This document shows positions 50,028 to 55,641 of a stretch of 55,641 nt of DNA, piece after piece; the first letter of the stretch is position 1; each line of letters opens with the position of its first letter. Under the pieces are notes generated by a model. The model worked only from the letters and a program-made list of their open reading frames with translations. It searched no databases and was not told the DNA's origin. Position numbers and translations under genes: made by a program. Source of the DNA: Vulcanimicrobiota bacterium (lineage in GTDB: Bacteria > Vulcanimicrobiota > Vulcanimicrobiia > Vulcanimicrobiales > Vulcanimicrobiaceae). The stretch covers positions 17,365 to 73,005 of the forward strand of contig PLED01000108.1 in the NCBI GenBank assembly GCA_003136355.1, given 5' to 3'.

Positions 50028-50755
50028 GTCGTGTCTCCATAATGAATCGCAACCGCGCCGCCCATCAGGCGCACGAATGCCGCATTCTCAAAGCCGGCGT
50101 CCGTAAAACGGTCGCGTAAAGCTTCAGCATCCGGATGATGCGTGAGCGAGTTCGGCAGATACGTATAGGCCGCGCGCGAGCCGCTGACGATTCCGCCAAT
50201 CAGCGGAACGATTCCATAAAAGTAGAGATCGAAGCAGGCCTTCCACGCGGCGTTGGGCGCCTTGCTCATGTCGAGGTTCACGAAGCGCGATCCGGGTTTG
50301 AGCACGCGGCGGATCTCGCGCAGCGTCGCATCGATGCCCGCGACGTTGCGCATCGCAAAGCCCATGATCGCACCATCAAACGAGTTATCGGCAAACGGGA
50401 GCGCCATCACGTCGCCTTCGAGAAACTCGGTGCTGTTGGAGACTTCCCGCGCCGAACGCGCACGTGCCCGATCGAGCATCGGTTCGCAAAAATCGACGCC
50501 CGTGACGCGCAGCGTCGGGTCGGTTCGGAGCAGATGAAAGACGATGTCGCCGGTGCCGCAGCACAAATCGGCGATCCGTCCGCCGTGGGGAGCGCGCAGG
50601 AGCGCGATCGCGCGCTTACGCCAGCCCTCGTCCATTCCGGCGCTAATGATGCGGTTGGTGCGATCGTAATGCGGCGCGATCGTCGCGAACATATCGCGGA
50701 CGTAGGCGCTCTTGTCGTTCTTCGGCGGCGGTGCCGCCGCCGGGCTTGCATTCAT
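50024..50755 (-). CDS. menG: Demethylmenaquinone methyltransferase
   Basis: 243 aa SAM-dependent class I methyltransferase of the UbiE/MenG type. VRDMFATIAPHYDRTNRIISAGMDEGWRK at the N-terminus, SAM loop DLCCGTGDIVFHLL, and GFAMRNVAGIDATLREIRRVLKPGS are diagnostic. Adds the ring methyl in the last step of menaquinone (or ubiquinone) synthesis; menaquinone is preferred given the operon and the cytochrome complex type. First gene of the respiration operon; 74 bp separate it from the divergent PLD-like gene. Confidence 0.93.
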   Translation of the reverse strand: MNASPAAAPPPKNDKSAYVRDMFATIAPHYDRTNRIISAGMDEGWRKRAIALLRAPHGGRIADLCCGTGDIVFHLLRTDPTLRVTGVDFCEPMLDRARARSAREVSNSTEFLEGDVMALPFADNSFDGAIMGFAMRNVAGIDATLREIRRVLKPGSRFVNLDMSKAPNAAWKACFDLYFYGIVPLIGGIVSGSRAAYTYLPNSLTHHPDAEALRDRFTDAGFENAAFVRLMGGAVAIHYGDTT

Positions 50756-50829
50756 GCGGATGAGTACGCTTCCAAGCGGCGGTCGGCGTTCCTGTGGCCA
50801 CCCCTGGGCAAACGGCGTCTCCGTCGTGA

Positions 50830-51705
50830 ATGCGTCAGGTGATTTCCCTGAGCTCGGAAAAAGAGGCCGCGCGCGCGATGCAAACCGCGCGCCGCATATT
50901 GCTTACCGCCTACACGCTCCGTCCCGGCTCCATGCTCGACGCGGTCGAAAATGCGGCCCGCCGCGGTGCGCGCGTTACCGTGCGCTTGGAAGGCCACCCT
51001 TATGCGGACCCGTCGGGTGAGCTCGCAGCCGCCAACAAACGCGTGGTTCGTGAACTGCGCGGCCTAGGCGCCGACGCGAAACTGAGAGACACCAACGAGC
51101 GCAACGGACCCGCGCTTCATATGAAGGCCGCGGTCTGCGACGGCGTCGCCTATCTCGACGACCGCAACTGGCCCGACGGCGGCGACACGATCGTGCGCGA
51201 CGACTTTCGGGGGGACGTGTCCGCGATTCGGTCGGCCGCGCGGTTCGGCCGTGCGGAGCGCACGCCGGAATTTTGGACGAGCAAACGCGACGCGCTGTGG
51301 GCCGAACGCCGTCTGCTCGACGGCGCGCGCAATGCGAAGCGCGTCGACGTCGAGAGCGAGTCGTTCGGATCCGGTAGCGGCGTCTACGGCGCGCTCAAGC
51401 AGCTCGCGGCGTCCGGCATCCAGTGCCGGCTGATCGTTTCGCGGCGAGACGTCAACGACAAGTCGAAACGGGCCCTGGCGGTGCTAGCGCAGTCTGGCGT
51501 CGCCATTCGCGTCAGCGATTCGGATGAAAAGATGGCGATCGTCGACGGCGCGCGCGCGTGGATCGGATCCGCGAACGCGACCTCGTCTTACGCCAACGGC
51601 GATCAGATCGATTGGGGATTGCGAACCGACGCGCCGGACGTGTTGCGCCATCTGTCGCGCCGCTTCGCAGCGACGTGGCAAGCTGCGACACCTTTTGCGG
51701 CATGA
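50830..51705 (+). CDS. Phospholipase D-like protein with one intact HKD motif
   Basis: 291 aa, no signal peptide. Two PLD-type halves. The first motif is intact: H97-x-K99-x4-D104 (LHMKAAVCDG) followed by YLDDRNW. The second reads DEKMAIVDG...WIGSANAT, with the His replaced by Asp. PLD enzymes act on phosphodiesters using both His, so this protein may be inactive, dimeric, or bind nucleic acid or lipid. A hairpin repeat begins 44 bp after its stop. Confidence 0.7.
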   Translation: MRQVISLSSEKEAARAMQTARRILLTAYTLRPGSMLDAVENAARRGARVTVRLEGHPYADPSGELAAANKRVVRELRGLGADAKLRDTNERNGPALHMKAAVCDGVAYLDDRNWPDGGDTIVRDDFRGDVSAIRSAARFGRAERTPEFWTSKRDALWAERRLLDGARNAKRVDVESESFGSGSGVYGALKQLAASGIQCRLIVSRRDVNDKSKRALAVLAQSGVAIRVSDSDEKMAIVDGARAWIGSANATSSYANGDQIDWGLRTDAPDVLRHLSRRFAATWQAATPFAA

Positions 51706-51748
51706 TGGCGAGCGAGGCTGTTCACGCTAGTGAAGCGCACTAAATTAG

Positions 51749-51833
51749 TGTCCTCCTGAGCGAGCGTTTCGCCTTCAGCGAAACGCGCAGTCGAAGGACG
51801 GCCGAGCGGAGACGAGGCCCGCGGGTAGGATCC
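51749..51833 (+). repeat. Hairpin repeat copy B (left border of cassette)
   Basis: Begins GTCCTCCTGAG (51750-51760), has a perfect 9-bp stem (51764-51772 with 51778-51786, loop CTTCA), then GTCGAAGGAC (51790-51799) and an extension GGCCGAGCGG...GACGAGGCCCGCGGG. Copy C at 52250-52350 has the same order and extension in the opposite orientation. Confidence 0.75.
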
Positions 51834-51858
51834 GTAGAGCCTCGCTCGTGAGTCAGGG

Positions 51859-52237
51859 CTATGGCCAGATGCACTCGTTCGGGAGTCCAGAAGCCGTTGT
51901 GGACGCTTCAAGAATAAACAAAGCAATTGCAAACACCAGAGTTAGCGAGAGTGCAACTCTTGCGCGTGGCAACGGGACGAGGCCGCCCGCAAAGAACACA
52001 GCGGTCGGTATAATCCAAACCCAGGGCTCGAAAAGCGGGACACCGATCACCAGCGCTAATCCCCAATTGAGGCCCTCCAGGATTGAAGCCCTTACCGTTG
52101 TCGCATGCCATCGAAGACCATCCGGACCCGCCGGCAATACACAGTAATACGAAAACTGCCAGTGCCAGAAGGCCGCAGCGTAGACTGGACCGTTCCCTTA
52201 ATGCCTGCAGCATGCTAATGCCGCTAAAATTCGCCAA
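51859..52237 (-). pseudogene. Small membrane protein, probably frameshifted
   Basis: The minus strand encodes a hydrophobic N-terminal piece (SLRCGLLALAVFVLLCIAGG, ATG at 52213) and, in another frame, a piece with two or three further helices (LNWGLALVIGVPLFEPWVWI, LTLVFAIALFILEA) ending at 51859. Together they look like one four-helix protein of about 110-115 aa broken near 52117-52137. Alternatively the downstream piece alone (92 aa, TTG start at 52137) is the gene. More AT-rich than the flanks and enclosed by inverted repeat copies B and C. Confidence 0.45.
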
Positions 52238-52249
52238 GCGATGGTACGC

Positions 52250-52350
52250 AGCCCGCGGGCCTCGTCACGCGCGCCTAAAGGGCGCGCCGCTCGGCCATCC
52301 TTCGACGACGCGTTCATCCTTATCGGATGAACGGCTGCTCAGGATGACAC
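52250..52350 (-). repeat. Hairpin repeat copy C (right border of cassette)
   Basis: Read on the minus strand: GTGTCATCCTGAG from 52350, a 9-bp stem (52325-52333 with 52311-52319), GTCGAAGGATG, GGCCGAGCGG, an insert with GGCGCGCC...GGCGCGC, then GACGAGGCCCGCGGG. The TCATCCTGA end supplies the last two codons and the stop codon of the tatD-family gene. Confidence 0.75.
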
Positions 52351-53121
52351 AGCTAGGCCGAAAAGCTGCTTCGCGTTCTCCGTCGTGCGCGAAACGATGT
52401 CGTCGAACGGCAGCTGCAGCAATCCGGCGACATATTTCGCGGTGTCCACAATGAACGACGGCTCGTTGCGCTCGCCGCGATGCGGTATCGGCGCCAAATA
52501 CGGACAGTCCGTCTCTAGGATGACATGTTCGATCCCGGTCGCGACGACCGCGTCGCGGATCGGCTGCGCGGTCTTGAACGTGACGATGCCGCCGATACCG
52601 AGGTACAGCCCGAACTCGTCGACGTAGGTTCTCGCTTGCGCGGTGTCGCCCGTAAAGCAGTGCACGACGCCGCGCATACCTGGCCGCCACTCCTCGCGCA
52701 GGATCGCCGTGAAGTCCTCGAAGGCGTCGCGGTGATGAAAGACAAGCGGCAGATCCGCGTCGCGCGCGATTGCGATCTGCTCGCGCAGAACGCGCTGCTG
52801 CGCATCGCGCGGGCTGTTGTCGTAGTAGTAGTCGAGTCCGGTCTCGCCGATCGCGACGATGCGTTCGTTCTTTAGAAACGGAGCGAAGGCCGCGCGTATG
52901 TCGGCCGGCGCGCTTTTAGCTTCATGCGGATGGATGCCGGCGGTGGCGCGCAGATCGTAGCGTTCGCCGGTTTCGAAGGCGCGTTCCGTGTCGGCGAGAT
53001 CGCAGCCGACCGTAATTGCGGCGGTCACGCCGGCCGATCGCATGCGTTCGACGACCGCGTCGCGATCGGGATCGAAGGCTTTGTCGTGGATGTGCGCGTG
53101 CGTGTCGATCAGGGCCGGCAC
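52339..53121 (-). CDS. TatD-family metal-dependent hydrolase
   Basis: 260 aa amidohydrolase-type barrel, GTG start overlapping the GGDEF stop by one base. Metal ligands: DTHAHIHD at the N-terminus, the Glu in IVAIGETGLDYYYDNSP, HHRDAFEDF, VVHCFTGD and the Asp in LETDCPYLAP. Family enzymes are 3'-5' exonucleases or D-aminoacyl-tRNA deacylase-like. Follows metG and the GGDEF gene, echoing the common metG-tatD pairing. Its final codons lie in hairpin repeat copy C. Confidence 0.92.
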   Translation of the reverse strand: MPALIDTHAHIHDKAFDPDRDAVVERMRSAGVTAAITVGCDLADTERAFETGERYDLRATAGIHPHEAKSAPADIRAAFAPFLKNERIVAIGETGLDYYYDNSPRDAQQRVLREQIAIARDADLPLVFHHRDAFEDFTAILREEWRPGMRGVVHCFTGDTAQARTYVDEFGLYLGIGGIVTFKTAQPIRDAVVATGIEHVILETDCPYLAPIPHRGERNEPSFIVDTAKYVAGLLQLPFDDIVSRTTENAKQLFGLAVSS

Positions 53122-54797
53122 TACTGAACGGTTTCGACGACCCGGTTGCGGCCCTGGCGTTTCGCTTGGTAGAGCGCATGGTCGGCGCGCGCGAGCAGAG
53201 ATTCGATCGTATCGCTGATCGACGCGACGGCGACGCCGATGCTGGCAGTGACCTGGTCGCCATTGGCGTGCCGGATCTCGGCGTTCGCGATCGCGCCGCG
53301 CAGGCGTTCGCCGACGGCGACGGCGGTTTCGCTGTTCGTTTCAGGCATTAGCACGAGGAATTCTTCGCCGCCGATGCGGCCGGCGCGGTCGTGGCTACGG
53401 ATCGATCGCGCGATCGTGCCGGCGACGACGCGCAAAGCGCGATCGCCGGCCGGGTGGCCGAGCATGTCGTTGATCATTTTGAAGCGGTCGATGTCGAGCA
53501 GCAGAACGGCGCACGGATTGCCGAACGCGACGTTGTCGACGCGGTCGCGCAGCAGCTGCATGATCGTGCGGCGGTTCGGAAGGCCGGTCAGTGCGTCGAG
53601 CGCGGCGGCACTTTGGGTAGCGGCGATCGATCGGAAGTCGCGCAGCAGCGGCGCCAAATCGGCGGCGGCTTGCGCGAAACGTTTGCGCTGGAGCAGCTGT
53701 GAAGTCGTGAGCGGCCGGTGCGCGATCAGCACGCCGAGCAGTTCGTCGTCGGAACTGCGCGCGGCGTCGGCGAAGACCACGTAGCTGGAGTTACGCACGG
53801 TGACGGCGGGACTGTCGGAACGGCTCAACTCCGCCAGCGCGCGGCTGCAGAGTTCGACTTGTTCGACGGTTGGCTGATGGCCGATCGTGGCCAGCGGCGC
53901 GAGCCGCGTTTCGTCGGGCGTGATCGCCGCGAAGATTTGCAGCGTCTCGCGCGCGGTCGGCGTATGCAGACTCGCCAGCAGCGAATTCATTTGCGGAATC
54001 GGATCGCCCGCGCCGAGCATCGCTTGGACCGCGTCGCGCGCCAGTCGAAGGCGGTGCAATTCGACCTGCGCCTCGTGCAGCCCGCGCAGAGTGTACGCTA
54101 AGAACGGCAGCGGCGCGAGGCTGGCAAGTCCGATCGCGATGCCGGCGTGCAGCCAAATCACCGTGCACACGTAGCCCCATGACGTCAGCAGCAGCAAAAA
54201 ACCGAGCAGCCGCGTGTCGCGCGAAAGGTTGTGCCAGAAACGGCGCAGGCGGACGTGCGTCGCGATCATGCGCAGCGGCGTCCAGATTCCGTACAGGAAC
54301 ATGTAGATCGCCAGCGTGTAAAACGCAAGGAACGCGAGATACGACGGAATGGAAAGCGTGACGGGTCCGCGATAGAGCTCGGCGTGCAGCGTGCCGGCGA
54401 AAAGCCAGAGGATGGCTTGCGGCGCACCTTCGAAAACGCGCCGTAGAAAACGCGAGCCGCCTTCGGGGGTCAGCGCGAACGGATACGCGACCAATGTTAG
54501 CGCCGCGGCCACGAAGGGTCCGTAGATGCTGACGACGGTGAGAATCAGCGGCAATTCCAGCGTGATCCGTCCGGGTTCGGCGCTGCGCCGCCGGTAGAAC
54601 GATCCGCGCGCCGTCAGCGGAACGTTGATTCGCGCGAGCAGCGTGAAGAGCACGAGCGCTATGGCCAGTGCAAATCCGTCGGCGGGGTGCAGGCGCGAAA
54701 AGACTCTTGGCGCACCAGCGGCGGTCGCACCGATTGCAAGCAGAAGCACTGCGAAGCGAATCGCGGGGTAAAGCAACCGCCGGCGGCGATCGCGCAC
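53121..54797 (-). CDS. Membrane GGDEF diguanylate cyclase
   Basis: 558 aa from GTG 54797 with GAGG five nt upstream; the longer open frame overlaps metG. Six to eight N-terminal membrane helices (about 10-255), a GAF-like middle region (about 285-385) and a C-terminal GGDEF domain (about 395-555) with GGEEF active site. The RxxD inhibitory site (RSHD) sits five residues before it, so product inhibition is expected. Makes c-di-GMP from two GTP. Inserted between metG and the TatD gene. Confidence 0.92.
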   Translation of the reverse strand: MRDRRRRLLYPAIRFAVLLLAIGATAAGAPRVFSRLHPADGFALAIALVLFTLLARINVPLTARGSFYRRRSAEPGRITLELPLILTVVSIYGPFVAAALTLVAYPFALTPEGGSRFLRRVFEGAPQAILWLFAGTLHAELYRGPVTLSIPSYLAFLAFYTLAIYMFLYGIWTPLRMIATHVRLRRFWHNLSRDTRLLGFLLLLTSWGYVCTVIWLHAGIAIGLASLAPLPFLAYTLRGLHEAQVELHRLRLARDAVQAMLGAGDPIPQMNSLLASLHTPTARETLQIFAAITPDETRLAPLATIGHQPTVEQVELCSRALAELSRSDSPAVTVRNSSYVVFADAARSSDDELLGVLIAHRPLTTSQLLQRKRFAQAAADLAPLLRDFRSIAATQSAAALDALTGLPNRRTIMQLLRDRVDNVAFGNPCAVLLLDIDRFKMINDMLGHPAGDRALRVVAGTIARSIRSHDRAGRIGGEEFLVLMPETNSETAVAVGERLRGAIANAEIRHANGDQVTASIGVAVASISDTIESLLARADHALYQAKRQGRNRVVETVQ

Positions 54798-54799
54798 GG

Positions 54800-55641
54800 T
54801 TACCTCACCGGTTCCTTGCGCGGAAAGAGTGCGTCGCCGGGAACCGTCAGCGTACCGGCCGCCAACCCGCCCCAGCGTAAAGACGTATCCCAGGCGGCAT
54901 CGATCGGTTCGCCGGCACCAAGCTGCACCCACATTTCGCGCGCCCGGTTGGGCATGAAGGGCGCCAGAAGAATCGCGAGCCAGCGAAGCCCTTCGCAGAG
55001 CTCGTACAAGAGCGCGTCCAGGTCCGCGCCTCGTCCTTCCTTATATAAGACCCACGGCTTGCGTTCGTCGATGGCGCGGTTGAGGGCGGTGACGAGCTCC
55101 CAGATCGCTTCGAGCGCCTCGCGGAACTGCAGACGCAAGATCAGTTCGCGCACGCGCGGGCCTAAATCGGCGAAGCGCTCGGCAAGTTCGCCGGAGACGG
55201 CCTGCGGCACCAAACTCTCGCGGTACTGCGCGAGCATCGAAAGCGACCGCCGAAGCAAGTTGCCCAGATCGTTTCCCAAATCGCTGTTGAAGCGCTGCAC
55301 GATTTTTTCTTCGGAGTACGAGAAGTCGCTGCCGAAGGGCGCTTCACGAAGGAGAAAATACCGTAGCGCGTCGGCGCCGAACCGTTCCGCGAGCGCGAAC
55401 GGATCGACCGCATTGCCGCGGCTCTTGCCGATCTTCTCGCCTTCGAGCGTGATCCAGCCGTGCGCGAAGACGAGCTCGGGCGCGGGCGCGCCGATGCTCC
55501 ACAGCATCGCGGGCCATATCAGCGTGTGAAAGCGCGCAATTTCTTTGCCGACGAGCTGCACGCTCGCGGGCCAAAACGTTTTCATCTCCGGGCCGTCGGG
55601 CCAGCCGAGCGCCGAGATGTAGTTCAGCAGCGCGTCGAACC
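54800..55641 (-). CDS. metG: Methionyl-tRNA synthetase, C-terminal part (runs off window)
   Basis: About 280 codons visible; the 5' end lies beyond the right edge. The stretch FDALLNYISALGW continues into the class I signature, here KIGKS rather than KMSKS (EGEKIGKSRGN), and the anticodon-binding helical domain (FNSDLGNDLGNLLRRSL, ALEAIWELVTALNRAIDERKPW). It ends shortly after (FPRKEPVR), so the appended tRNA-binding EMAP domain found in some bacteria is absent. Charges tRNA-Met. Confidence 0.93.
   Translation of the reverse strand, partial: FDALLNYISALGWPDGPEMKTFWPASVQLVGKEIARFHTLIWPAMLWSIGAPAPELVFAHGWITLEGEKIGKSRGNAVDPFALAERFGADALRYFLLREAPFGSDFSYSEEKIVQRFNSDLGNDLGNLLRRSLSMLAQYRESLVPQAVSGELAERFADLGPRVRELILRLQFREALEAIWELVTALNRAIDERKPWVLYKEGRGADLDALLYELCEGLRWLAILLAPFMPNRAREMWVQLGAGEPIDAAWDTSLRWGGLAAGTLTVPGDALFPRKEPVR

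Noticed and set aside
1-55641. CRISPR arrays, tRNA or rRNA genes, prophage or known IS elements
   Set aside because: No regularly spaced repeats, cloverleaf sequences, rRNA segments, integrase or transposase genes were found by reading.

Overview
This is a compact, GC-rich bacterial chromosome segment holding about 58 genes. There are no rRNA or tRNA genes, no CRISPR array and no recognisable insertion sequence. Gene content points to a diderm, aerobically respiring, menaquinone-using bacterium: C5-pathway heme synthesis, a Rieske/cytochrome b complex, the Tat pathway, system II (ResB/CcsA) cytochrome c maturation, a TonB-like protein and an outer-membrane-barrel-like heme protein. Gene style and fusions resemble uncultivated phyla such as Candidatus Eremiobacterota (WPS-2). 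That placement is my inference from memory, not a computed result.

Layout. 1-4.6 kb (+): an envelope redox/copper cluster of TPR protein, SCO-like protein, type 1 copper lipoprotein and CxxCH barrel-like protein, followed by a response regulator/histidine kinase pair. 4.6-6.5 kb (+): a split transketolase. 6.5-10.2 kb: a small membrane protein, a Ser/Thr-rich lipoprotein, a carotenoid oxygenase and a LolA-like secreted protein. 10.2-13.7 kb: rpsO, two SDR enzymes, an acyl-CoA thioesterase, an HTH-like protein and a DJ-1/PfpI protein. 13.7-16.3 kb (-): nicotinate phosphoribosyltransferase followed by a degenerate ABC-type ATPase/membrane pair and a small protein. 16.3-23.9 kb: PolX, FdhD, a beta-propeller phosphoesterase, IlvE, a class A beta-lactamase-fold hydrolase and a secreted orphan. 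24-28.4 kb (-): a complete BMP-type nucleoside ABC importer. 28.4-32 kb: a DUF5069/AI-2E fusion, arginase, a TonB-like protein and a glutaredoxin-like protein.

32-41 kb (-) is one tightly overlapping tetrapyrrole operon, in transcription order: SirC-HemC-half HemD triple fusion, hemB, mobA, hemL, rex, hemA, CobA-HemD fusion, DUF92 protein. It makes uroporphyrinogen III from glutamyl-tRNA, carries the first siroheme steps, and contains the NADH sensor Rex. 41-42.7 kb (+): an ArnT-like glycosyltransferase. 42.8-50.8 kb (-) is a respiratory operon: menG, polyprenyl synthase, tatA, tatC, resB, ccsA, Rieske protein, cytochrome b fused to cytochrome c, PhyH-like oxygenase. It couples menaquinone synthesis, export of the folded Rieske protein, cytochrome c assembly and the complex itself. 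50.8-55.6 kb: a PLD-like protein, an inverted-repeat-bounded segment with a broken small membrane gene, a TatD nuclease, a GGDEF diguanylate cyclase and the end of metG.

The least expected features are: (i) genes with no ATG/GTG/TTG start where one is needed (hemB reads from CTG behind a perfect AAGGAG; the importer ATPase and the DUF92 gene also lack canonical starts); (ii) the tetrapyrrole fusions with 1.5 copies of HemD; (iii) a one-chain cytochrome b/c subunit with PAWY in place of PEWY; (iv) a hairpin repeat family with covarying stems, two copies of which bound a roughly 600-bp cassette; (v) a separate 135-bp element with 19-bp terminal inverted repeats; (vi) six convergent gene pairs whose 3' ends overlap.
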